Origin: Pseudonocardia humida
GTDB taxonomy: Bacteria > Actinomycetota > Actinomycetes > Mycobacteriales > Pseudonocardiaceae
Direction: 5' to 3'
Assembly: GCF_023898865.1 (NCBI RefSeq)
Contig: NZ_JAGSOV010000062.1
Location: 1 to 64,000, forward strand
Length of the DNA stretch: 64,000 nucleotides
The notes under the pieces: model-generated
Seen by the model: only the letters and a program-made list of their open reading frames with translations
What the model was told of the DNA's origin: nothing
The model's database searches: none
Part shown: one piece after another, positions 48,501 to 60,500 of the stretch
How positions within the stretch are numbered: position 1 is the first letter of the stretch
How the letters are laid out: each line of letters begins with the position of its first letter
Translations under genes and position numbers: made by a program

Positions 48501-51500
48501 GCCGCCAGCACGTCCTCCTCGGCCGCGCCGAGGGGGAAGAGCTCGTTGCCGACCAGGTTGGCGAGCAACGACGAGCCGCCGTCCCGCGTCAACCTGACGA
48601 CCAGGTCGTGCGCGAGCCGGTCCAGCTCCTCCGGTCGCAGGCCCACGCCGACGACGTCCGCACCCGTGACGCCGCTCGCTCGGGCATACCCGCCCACCAC
48701 CGGCCCGTCGACGACCCCGGTGAACGGTCCGCGGTGGGGGAACAGCGACAACGGCCTGGCCGGCAACGTCCCGTGGTGGAGCGCAACGATGGTCGAACCG
48801 CTCGCGGCCCGGCCGACCCGGCCGACCGGGCCACCGGAGCTGCCCTGCACCGCCCACGGGTTGCCGTCGAGCCGGAGCCCGACGGACAGGTCCTGCCGCT
48901 CCTTCGCCACCGCTCGGGCCGCGCTCACCAGCAGGTGGGCGGCACCCGTCGCGAGGTCCGCGACAGCGCCGTCCGGACCGGAGGCCGGGATCACCGTCTT
49001 CGGGAACCCGACCACCGCGGCGGCTTCACCCGCGTCGAGGCGGTCGAAGGACAGCGGTGGGAGCTGCATGCCGGTCAGCTGCGGGTGCACGATCCGGACC
49101 AGCGCCAGGTCGAACTTCCCCCGGTCGATCTGCCAGCGCGCGTCGCGCAGGTCCACCGCCGCGCCGACCGCGACGAGCGCGGCGGCGAAGTCCTCGTCCT
49201 CCGGCTTCGCCACGACCCAACCCGGCACCCGGAGCACCCCGGAGGCGGTGGTGACCTCGACCTGGAGCCTGCCGCCCCGCTTGCCGACCACGTCGGCCAC
49301 GACGTGCCGGTTCGTCAACACGTACCCGGTGACGCCGTCGACCCGGTGGAGCACCCCGGAGGCGACGAACCGCTCGCTCCGCCCGCCGTCGGCGGGCGGC
49401 ACGGTGCTGGTGATCCGGACGGTCCGGGCCACCAGCGGGTGCGGCTCGGTCCCCAGCTCGGCGCCCTGCCACGCCGACTCCGCACGCCCGTCGTCGATCT
49501 CGACGAAGTGCCGGGGCCGACCGGCGACCGGTGCCACCGCGCCGAACCGCCAGACCACGCGGTTCGAGGCGGACAGGGTCAGCACCGCCTCGAACTGCGC
49601 CCGTCGGGCCCCCGCATCCACAGCGCTCGCGGCGGTGCCGGCCCGCGGGTCCAGGTACGCGGTCCCGTCGAGGACGCCCACCGTCGCATCGCGCGGGCCG
49701 CCCGCCGCCGCCACCGCCTCCGCCAGCCCGTCGACGACGCACAGCCCGAGGCATCCGGCGGCGCGCAGCTCGTCGCCGGTGAGACCGCTCAGCGCCGTCG
49801 TGGCGGGGTCGCCGACGTCGAGCCGGTGCACACCCGCTCGACCGTGTTCGACCTCCGCCGCCAGCCCGGACACGACGTGGGCGACGACGGCGGCGTCCTG
49901 GGCCCGGGCACCTTCGAGCAGCCCCAGGATCCGCTGCGCGTCGTGGCTGTGGCCGCCGCGTGCGGCGCGGAGCAGGTGGAAGCGCCGCTCGTGCCCCAGC
50001 ACCTCGTCCCACAGCCCGTACCGCAGCAGCTCGGCGAACCGCTCCGCCGGCACCACGATCACACCCAGGCCACTCACCCGGTCGCGCCAGCTGAACGCGT
50101 ACATCCGGGCGGCGAGGTCCACCGCCCGGGCCGGGTCGGCCCCGACGGCGCGGAACGCGCTGACCAACTCGTCGAAACCGACCTCCAGCAGCCGCTCGTC
50201 CGACTGCAGCCCCGCCTCCGGCGGGCCGCGCCCCGGCACCGAACCCACCGGAGCGGCCGCCAGCCGGTCCGCCCACCACTCGGCCACCGCCTGCGCGACC
50301 AGCGCGTTGTCCTCCGCCTCGTACCCGTCCTCGGCCAGCGCGCCGGGCCGTGCCACGGGCGGCCCGGCGGCGTCCAGCTCCGCGACGCGGCGGGCCACCG
50401 CCGCCGACACCGCGGCCCGGATCTCGGCCTTGGTGACCGCGACGTGGAGCCCGGGGCCGTCGCTCGCCGGGGTGAGCCGGTGCACGGCCACCCCCGCCCG
50501 ACCGACTCCGGGGTAGCGGCTGCGGAACTCGGCCAGCGGTACCGGGCCCCCCGATCCCTCCCACTCCACGAAGGCGGCGTTGATGCGGCGCAGCTTCTTC
50601 TCGCTGATCTGGGGGACCATCGCCTTGACCGAGGCCTGCAGCTCGTCGAGCGAACTGGCGGCCATCAGGTACAGCCGATCGAGCAACTGCTGCTCGTGCG
50701 CCTGGCGGTACTTGCCCGAGTCGAGCTTGACGCTGACCGACGCCCGCGCGCCGGCCGGACCGACGATCAGATAGTCGATCTCGGCGAGGTCGGCGCCCAC
50801 CTTCCCCGACTGCGCCAAGGCGAACAGGTGCACGTTCTTGAGCACCGCGTCCGCCGGCCCGGCCAGCTGCTCGACCTCCGGGCGCGCCAGCTCCTCGAGC
50901 ACCGCCCCCGCGACCTGCCCCACCCAGCCCTGGGCCGTGGTGTAGCGCTGCGGATCGGCGTGGTACTTCGCCCGCTCCGCCGCGGCGAGCAGCACCCCGC
51001 CGTACTCGCGAACCTCCGCGTCGGCGATCCCGACGAGCCGTGCGGCACCGGGCGCGAGGGGCGGACCGCGCGGACTGTCCAGCTCGGCGATCCGCTGGGT
51101 CACCGCCGGGGCGGCGGCGGTGGCTGCGGTCGGCGCACCGCCGACCGCAGCCCTCCCCTGCCGCCCGATGATCCGGTCGGCGTCCGCACGGTGCTCGGCG
51201 CCGTGCGGGTCGTCGTGTCCCCGCAGGTGGAAGCGCCGCTCGTGCTCCAGCACCTCGCCCAACAGGCCCGAGCGCCGCAGCTCGGCGAACCGCTGCGCCG
51301 GCACCACGATCACGCCCAGACCGGTCGCCCGATCGCGCCAGCTGAACGCGTGCATCCGGGCAGCGAGGTCCACCGCCCGCACCGGGTCGGCTCCGACGGC
51401 GCGGAACGCGCCGACCAACTCGTCGAAGCCCACCTCCAGCAGCCGCTCGTCCGACTGCAGCCCCACCTCCGGCGGGCCACGACCCGGCACCGCACCCACC

Positions 51501-54500
51501 GGAGCGGCCGCCAACCGGTCCGCCCACAGTTCGGCCAGCGCCTGCGCGACCAGATCGTTGTCGGAAGCCCCGTACCCGCCCTCGGCCAGCGCGCCGCCGC
51601 CGCTGAAGCTGCCGGTCGAGGCCGTGCCGCCCAGGTGGGCGCTCGGACCGGGACCCCAGCGGGGCGCCGGGAACGGCGTCCCCTCCGCCCGCGGCACCTC
51701 GACGGCGTGCGCACGCTCGCCGTCGATGCCCCATCCGGTGCGGCGAAGACCGGCGAGGTCGTTGGCGAAGGCCGTCAGGTACGCCACGCCCTCCACCAGG
51801 TCCGGCAGCACCCGCTCGCTGATGGTGCGGGAGGCCGCGCCGCCGCGGACGACGACCCGGCGCACCGTCAGGTGGTACAGGACCGCGGCCGCGATGGTGC
51901 TGGCCGTGCCCTGCTCGTACACCGTGGTCTCGTAGCGCAGCCCGTGCACGGAGTTGCGGCCGTGGCTGGACTGGTCGAACACCGCACCGCCGACGCTCAG
52001 CGCGGTCGGGTCCGCCCCGAGGCCGCCCGACAGCGTCGGGAACGGCAGGTGCGAGGTGCCACTGGCCGTGTTGACCTGGTCCTGGTCGCGGAAGACCGTG
52101 CGGATCTCGACCTTGCCCCGGTCCAGGACGATGAACCGGTCGGCGCGCAGCTCGGCGCGCAGCTCCACGTCGACGAACTCGCCGGGCCAGCCGGGCACCG
52201 GGATCCGGGCCATCCGCACCCCGTCGGGCGTGGCGATGCGGTCGAGGAACACGCTCAGCGCCACCGGGGCCAGCACGTGCTCCAGCAGGTGGCGCTGGTC
52301 CGCGGCCACTCCAGGACCGAGGAGGTCGCGGCTCGACAGCGCCTCGACCAGGGGCGCGACCAGAGCGGCGCCCCGGGCGTCGATGCGGACCTGCGCCGGC
52401 AGGGTGAACGGCACCCGGGCCGCCGGCTGGGTGCGCCTCCGGGCGGCCTCCGCCTCGGCGACAGTCGTGGGTTGGACCAGACCGTCGGGCAGCAGGCGGA
52501 TGATCTCGCCGTCGAGCGCGCGCACGACGGCTTGCGTGGGCCCGGCCCGGTGGACCGCGGCCGCGGCCCCACGCCGCAGCCACGCCGGCAGGGTGCGCGG
52601 GTTCGGCGTCTCCTGCCACACCTGGAGGCTGAGGGTCACCTGCTGGCGGACGCGGTCGGCGCCCTCCCAGGACGCCACGCCGCGCAGCGTCGTCGCCTGG
52701 GCGGACGGCGACGACGACCGGGTGCGGTCGCGGCCGGTGCCCAGCCCGGCGCTGGGGCCCAGGACCGGCGAACCCCACGCCGAGAAGCCCGTGTCGCCCC
52801 CGATCTCGGCCCCGGGCCCGCGCGTGTGCCGGCGTGCGGCGTCGCGCTGCTGGTAGGCGTAGTCCTGGATGATCAGCCCGACGGTGTCGGTGCGCCCGGC
52901 CAGCGTGGGCAGCCCGGTGAACCGGGCGTCGACCGCGATGTGCAGCCGTCGGGTGCGGGGGAAGAACGCGCCCAGGCCGCCGGTGCGGGTCCGCACCGGC
53001 ACGGTCAGCTCCATGCCGCCGGAGCTGAACATCCGGTCGAGGTGCCCGCGCCAGCGCTTGCCGGTGAACTGGTTGGACAGCCAGTTCCACAGCATCTGGT
53101 CGTCGAGCAGGCCGGGGACGGCCTCGTCGACCGCGCCGACGATCTCGTCGAACAGCTCGGTGTGCCGGCCGCCGTGGTGCAGGTCCGCACGCTCGACGAC
53201 GGCCTCGCCGACCGTGTCGCGGAACTGCTCGGGCACGTCGACCACGAGCTCGGCCTTGGTCAGCGCCGCGGCGGAGCGCAGCACGTTGCCCAGCGCCAGC
53301 GCGCCCGGCGCGTCGCCCGGCACGTTCGGGAGTTTCGCGTCGCGACGGCGCTTGAGCTCGTCGTTCACCTGCTCGACGACGTAGTCGCGCAGGCGGTCCG
53401 GCTTGTGGTCGACGGCCATCCGGCCCGCGCCGGCGCTGTCGTCGAGGTAGCGGCGCAGCACCTGCCGCGTCGTTCGCAGGTCGAGCAGGAGGTCCTTGGC
53501 GAGCATCCGTTCCACGGCGTCGGCCACCACGTCGATCGGCAGCTCGAACGGCTTGCCGTCCTCGTCGCGGGTGGCCCGTGCGTAGTTGTCGATCACGTCG
53601 CGCTCGGGGATCGCGTGCACCAGGTTGACGTCCACCGCCGGCCGGGAGCTGACGAACTCGTCCCCGACCGCCACGTCGATCGACATGTCCATCGTGCTGA
53701 TGTGGTGCTTGCCCAGCTCGATGCTGAGGAACTCGCGGCCCCAGATCCCCAGCGACGACCAGGAGGCGCTGCGCCCGCGCCCGTAGGTGCCGCCGGGCTT
53801 GAACCCCCAGCGGGGCGGCAGCAGCTGGCTGAACCCGAATCCGAACGACCCGCCGGCGCCACCGCCGACGGACCGGCCCTGCTCGGCGCCGAGCGAGTTC
53901 AGCGTCAGGTTGATGTCGCCGGTCAGCAGCGACGCGACGGTGAGCAGCTTGCTGTGGCCGTAGCGGCCGCGCAGCGTGACGTCGACCCACTTCGTCCAGC
54001 CGATCGGCGTGCGCATCGGCACCCGGACCCGCAGCCCCGACGTGGTGAGGTCGAGCAGCGACGCGCGCAGTCGGTCGGGACCGGCGAGTTCGTGCAGCAG
54101 CTGCTCGCCCTCGGGGCCGAGCGTCAGCAGCGGGTGCTTCCTCCTCAGCGCGGCGCGGATCTCCTTGTACAGCCCGCGGGCGTCGAGCGAGAGCGGCACC
54201 AACCGGGTGCGCGCCCAGTCCGGGAGCGCCTGCGGGGTGCTCGAGACGTACCCAGGGCTGTCGGGCAGCAGGTCGGCCGCCACCATGATCGACGCGTTGA
54301 AGTTCCACCGCGGGTCGCTGAACCGGTGCACGACCTTCCCGTGTCGGCGCACCGTCACCGTGACGACGTGCTCGACCTGGAAGCCCGCGGTCGCGCCCAT
54401 GCCCTCGACGAGGGTCACGACGTTGACCGTGGTCCCGATGCTCTGGCCGGCGCTGCGGCCCCGGCCGATCCGCGCGTTCAGACCGATGCTGCGGGTGCCC

Positions 54501-57500
54501 TCGGTCTGCATCCCGGGCTCGGGGCTCTGGTCGAGCCCGACGCTCCCCGCCCGGCCGGCGTCGGCGCTGTAGCCGCTGCCCCACGACGATCCGGCCGACT
54601 GGCCCGAGGTGTTGGACTGGATGTCCAGCCCCACCTTCGTCCAGGAAGTCGTGTAGCCCTGGTATCTGGCCCCCTCGTTCCGGACCCCCCACAGCGGTTC
54701 GAGCTCGACGACCACCTGCACCCGCTGCGCGGTGCTCAGCCGCAGCCACCGCGACCGGGGCACCTCCAGCGTCATCGCGAGGCCACTGGTGACGGCCTGG
54801 TCGTAGCCGGTCTCCCAGCGGTCCGGCGAGATCAGGTCGCGCAGGTCGCGCAGGTTGGCCTGCTGGATGGCCCGCACGGACTTGTTGGGGACCGGCCCGC
54901 GGCCCGGGAGGAGACCGGTGCCGCGCAGCTTCGCCTCGACCGCCGCGCGCACCAGCTTGATCTTGTCCCACGGAACGTCGCGGACGAGCCCGTGACCGAC
55001 CGTGCGGACCTGGCCGACGCCGTTGCCCAGGAAGTCGGGCGCGCGGCCCTCCCGCCCCGGGGGCGCGTCCTTGATCAGCTCGCCGCGCAGTCGGACGGAC
55101 CCGCCCGTCTTGTCCGCGGCCGCGGGGTCGATGGGCAGGCCGTGCATGTAGGCGTCGTACTCCGCCATGCGCAGCAGCACGTCACCCTTGCCGTGCACCT
55201 CCTGCGACGACCCGCGCCGGTTCAGGTGCTCGACGCGCACCGTGTACTTCCAGGGCACCGAGTAGGCCTGGGAGTACCCGGTGTAGCGGTGCACACCGGG
55301 GCGGATCGCGGTCTGGTTGCTGCTCAGCCCGGTCGACGCGGTCGTCGACCAGTTGCGGCTGACGCCCGCGGACGGCTTGTACGGCGACGCGTCCTGCAGC
55401 GCCGCCCCCGCGAGCTCCGCCGAGAGCGCGTGGGTCCAGCCGGTCGATGCGCCCGCCGACACCGTGGCCGCGACCGTGGAGAACCAGACGTGCAGGTCCT
55501 CGAGCAGCTCCTTGCTGGAGGCGCGGCCGACCATCCGGGCGTTGGCCAGGTCCGGCGCCGCCGTCACCACCAGCTGCGCCTTCGGCCGCCCGAGCCGGTC
55601 GGTGACCTCCATGCGCAGGTCGTCGGCGTCGGCGGTGTCCAGCCGCGCCCCGAACTCCGCGATGAGGAAGGCCCGCAGCTGGGCGCGGGTCAGCCCACCG
55701 ACGCGCGCGCCCCGGCCGAGCTTGGCCGCGACCGCGTCCACCAGGTCCTCGAGACCACCGACCGAGATCGGCGCGTAGGCCGGGAACGTTCCGAACCGCG
55801 TCCCCGGCGTGTCCTTCCACTCCCGCTGCGGCGGGCCGCGCTCGTCGTAGGCGTGCGACACCCACAGCGTGGTCATCTCGGCCTGGCGGGCGGCGTCGGT
55901 GTAACCGCCCTTCAGGGTGGCAGGGCGCGCATTGCCGATCGATGCGACCTGCTCCCAGGTCCGCTCCTGCTTGCGCGTCGTGCGGATCGACAGCTGCCAC
56001 TGCGCGTCGACCTCGTACAGCGATGACGGGCCGCGGTTGTCGGAGACCCCGCCGCCCAGTGCGTAGCTGCCGGCGGAGATCGACCGCGAGTGGTTGCTCG
56101 ACCGGTTCTGGGTGAGCGAGAACGTGACGCTCACGGCCTCCCGCAGCTCGGCCAGCCTGCCGTGGACCAGCAGGTCGGCCATGGCGAGCAGGTCCACCTT
56201 CGAGGTCACACCGCCCCTGCGCTGGCCCGAGGTGGAGGCGCTGGCCAGCCCACCGCCCTGCGGCATGCTGCCGATCATCAGCTCGGCGGCGACCCGGCCC
56301 CAGGCCTGCGCGGGATCCAGCACCGCGCTCCAGCCCAGCGCCTTCCACACGACCTTGATCTCCGCGGCGACTCCGCCGAACACGGGAACCCCCGCCGGCC
56401 ACTCGAACGCCGGGACCGGCAGCACGAGGCCCTCGGGGGTGGCCGCCCGCCGGAACTGGGCGCGGACCGCCGCGTCCAGATCGGCCTGGGTGTAGCGGTG
56501 GCGCAAGCCGCGCTGCTTGAGCAGCGCGTTGACCCGCTTGGTCAGCTCGTCCAGCCGCGGCAGCCGCCCGGTCACGATGCCGGTGGCCAGGGCGATCTCT
56601 TCGGGCCTCGTCGCGGCCAGCAGTTCGCGGTACTCCTTGACCCGCTCGCTCGCCGTCTCGGCCAGTCCCACGGCCTGGTCCGCGGGGGCCGCAGCCAGCC
56701 GCACGTAGGCCTGCTGCGCGGGCTCCAGTCCGGCGATCGCCGCCTCGTGGGCCGCGACGATGCGCGTCGCCCTGGTCTCGACCTCCTTGGCGAGGTCCAG
56801 CTCCGCCTCGGCCTTGCGCACCCCCTCCTTCTGGCTGCGGTCCTTCTTCCCCTTCGCCTCCTTGACGGCCTCCTCCTTGGCCTTCTTCTCCTTCGCGGCC
56901 TCCTTCAGCTCCTCGTTCCGGGCGGCGAGAGCCGCTGCGAGCGCTTCCTCCTGAGGGGCGCCCAGCAGGTCGAACATGCGGTCCACCTCGGCGGCCAGGC
57001 GCTGCGCGGCGGCGGCGGGGTTCGATCCGGTGAGGTCGCCGGCCGCCTCCTTCACCGCCGAGGCGTCGGCCTCGAGGTCGCGGCGCAGCGCGGCGCGGTG
57101 GCGGGCCGCGTCGCGCGCGGCCAGCGTGTCGGGACCGGCGAGCTCCAGGAGGCTGGTGGCCTCGGGGATCAGCGCGCTGTGCTCGGCCGACCGCGCCGAC
57201 TCCTCGGCGAGGAGTTCGCCGGCCGCGCGGGTGCCCGCCTCGAGGAGGTGCGGCTGGGCGTCCACCTGCTCGGCGAGGGTGTTGAGGGCCGCGACCACAG
57301 CCGGCACGTCCTCCGAGCCGACCAGGAGGCCCAGCCGGGCGAGGGCGTGCACCGTGCGCCGCTGCTGGGCCGCCGCCAGCTCCGTGGGGTCGGTCAGCTG
57401 CGGCTGCCCCGGGGGTGGGGTCAGGAACGTCGTCGCGGCGACCACGTCCTCCATGGGGACCGTCCACTCGTCACCCGTCGGGACGTACCGGTCGAACCAG

Positions 57501-60500
57501 CCGCTGCGGGGGCGGACCAGGAGCTGGCCGGGCTTCCAGGACAGCTCCCAGTCCACCGTGACCGCGGCGTCGCGCAGCGCGACCAGGCCCGGCCACCAGC
57601 CGCCGGCCAGCGCCTCGGCGTCGACCAGCAGCACGTGCACGCGCTCGAGCAGGGCGCCGCGGAACCGGTGCCGGTCGGCCCAGGCCGCGGTGAACTCGGC
57701 CTCGAGCGCGGCCAGGACGCGGTCGCGCTCGGTCGTCGGGCTCGCGTCGGACGCCGGTGTGGCGAGCAGGCGCATCGTGAACGCGTACTCGGCGATCAAC
57801 AGGTCGACGGTGGCCTCCGGCAGGTAGACCGCGCCGGCGATCCGGTCGATCGCCACGCCGGTCTCCGCGACCCGGTGCATCTGCTCGGAGAGCGGCCAGC
57901 GCGTCCCGGCGTCGCCGATGTCGTGCGTGCGGCGGTACTCGGTGAGCTCGGCCAGCGCCGCACGCTGCTTCGCGCGCGCCGCCCTGGCGGCCTTCCACCG
58001 CGGCCGGGCCTCGATCAGCCACTTGACGCTCCAGCGGCCGGCGCGCCACGCCAGGTACGCCGTGCCGACGCCGATCGTCCACCTCTCCAGCCAGGCCGCC
58101 CAGCCGCCGCCTTCGTCCGCGGATGCCGCGGGCGGGGCAGGCGCGTCCGTGCCCGACGGCGCGGGCGCGGTAGGCGTCGTCTGCTCGACCGAGGTCGTGG
58201 GGTCGCCCGACGGCGCAGGCCCGCTCGCCGGAGCCGGCGTGTCCGCCGGAGCCGGCGAGTCCGAGGGGACCGGCAGGCCCGACGGGGCCGGCGTGCCGGT
58301 GCCCGACGGAGTCGCGGTGCTCGACGGCGTCGCCGTGCTCGACGGCGCACCCGGCTCGACCGGCGCGTACGCGAGGACGGCGCTGCTGGTCTGGGCCGCC
58401 GCTGCGGGGGTCATGAATCCGGATGCCACTGCCGCCACCGGCGAGAACGCCAGGGCGAGGAACATCGCGGCGACGGCGGACCGTCGGGCGAGGGCCGCGG
58501 GGGGACCGCGGGCCAGGGCCGGCGCCCACAGCTTGCGCAGCGCGGGAGTCGCGAGGACGACGGTCCCCGCGCCGAGCAGCGCCGGTCCGACGACGGCCCC
58601 GGCCGGCAGCACGGCCAGCCCGCCGCCGACGAGGGCGATCGCTGCGCCGGTGGCGACGACGGCACGCGGTCCCTGCGGCCGCGGTGAGCCCGGCGTGCCG
58701 TCCGTCCGGCCGGTGCCGGCGCCGGCGTCCGTGCTGGAGTCGGCCGGTACGGCGGCGGCCGGCCCGGCGGCCGCGACCACCTCGGCGATCAGCGCGGCCG
58801 CGGCCAGGTCCGAGTAGCCCGCACCGAGGTGGCGCAGCGCGCCCGACGCCTGCTCGACGACGGCGGCGCGCTCCGCCTCGGTGAGCGCATCGGGATCGTC
58901 GCGGACCCGACCGAGCAGACCGGTGGCCGTTGGCGAGAGCACCAGCATCCGCTCCACGCCGCTCATCTGCATCAGCGTCGGGACGTCCAGCCCGGCCTGC
59001 TCGACCAGGTCGGCGGTGTCCGGCCCACCCAGCCCGAGCGTGCCCAGCAGCACCTGGCGCAGCCCGGCCTCGGTCCACGCCGGCGTGTCGGTCAGGTCGG
59101 CGCCGCGCTGCCAGCCGGCCGCGATCCGGTCCCGCTGGGTGGGCCGGCCGAGCAGGGCCCGCACGGCGGCGAGCGCGGCGGCGTCGAGGCCCGCGGCGCG
59201 CAGGCCCTCGTCCGTGGTCCCCCGCACCTGGGTGCGGGTGGTCAGCCCGGCCGAGACCAGCGCGGCGTAGACCCCCTCCCGCATCGCCGGCGGCAGCTGG
59301 CCGACCATCTCCTCGACCCGCTCGCCGCGGTTCCACAGGGGGCGCTCAGCGCCGTATAGCCCGTCGTCCTCGGCGGTGCGGAGCCGGTCGCGCGCCTCCG
59401 CCCACTCCGCGACGAGGCTGCCGGCCTCGGCCGCCACCTGGTCGCGAACGCCGGCCTCGGTGCGCACGCCCCGTCCGTCGCGGGTGCGCAGGAGCTCGAT
59501 GGCGGTGTCGACGTACCAGGCGACCGCCTGCACGTCGACGCCCATGCCCGCGGCGATGCCCTCGATGTCGACGCCGCGGGCGTAGTCGTGGAAGGCCCGC
59601 AGCAACCGGGTCTGCAGCGTGTTCAACCGCAGCGGCTCGCCGTCGGCCGGTCGCTCGGCGGCCGTCGGCCGGGCCCGCCAGCCCTCGCCGCGCTCGTCGA
59701 GCAGGCGACCGGCGATCGTCACCGCGGCGGCCACGTCGGCCAGGTCGCTCGCCAGCCGCTCGGCCAGCTCGCTCGAGCGCTCCAGCTCCCGGAACGCCTC
59801 CTGCACCTGGGCCATCTCGGTGGTCAGGGCCGCGATGTCGGCCTCGGTGACCGGCTGCGCGACCAGCCGCGGCGCCGGGATGAGCTCGCCCAGCTCCTGG
59901 GCGGCCAGCGCCCGCTCCGCCTGCAGCGCGTCGGCGAGCACCGTCTGCGCCAGCGTCCGGGCCCGCTCCAGCTCCGGCTCGGACAGTGACGACAGGGCGG
60001 GCACGGGCTCACCGGCGACCAGCGCGGCGAGCGCGGCAGCGTCGAGGTCGGCGGCGTACCCGAACGGCATCGCGTCGAGGTCGGCGAGCCGGTCGTGGGT
60101 CAGGACACCGGGCTGCACGTCGGACTCGCGGCCACCGCTGCGTGTCGTGGCGGCCGCCAACCGGGACGCCGTGATCGCGTCGGACTGGGAGCGGGCCAGG
60201 TCGAACAGCACGCCCACGGCCGGGGCGTCCATCGCTCCGGCGTAGCCGCCCGCGGGCCGCTCTGCGGTCAGCTCGACCTGCGCCCGCTCGCGCAGCACCT
60301 GGTCCTCGAGCGAGCGGTGGATCCGGGTGGTGCCGTTGGCGCCGTTGCGGCCCGACCGCCCGCGCAGTTGCTCCTCGATGCGGGCGTTGCGGGCCGAACC
60401 GATGCCGATCATGTGCAGGCCGCCGCCCTCGACATCGAGCTGCGCCCGCTCCGCGGCGATCTGCGCCTTCGCCTGCCGGGTCGCCGCCTCCCGCGCCCGC

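Noticed and set aside
43784-56026. A 4,080-codon open frame on the plus strand
   Set aside because: It is antisense to the giant gene and has Arg/Pro/Gly-heavy low-complexity sequence without motifs; long shadow frames are expected opposite GC-rich genes. The minus-strand frame has recognisable SecA and protease motifs.
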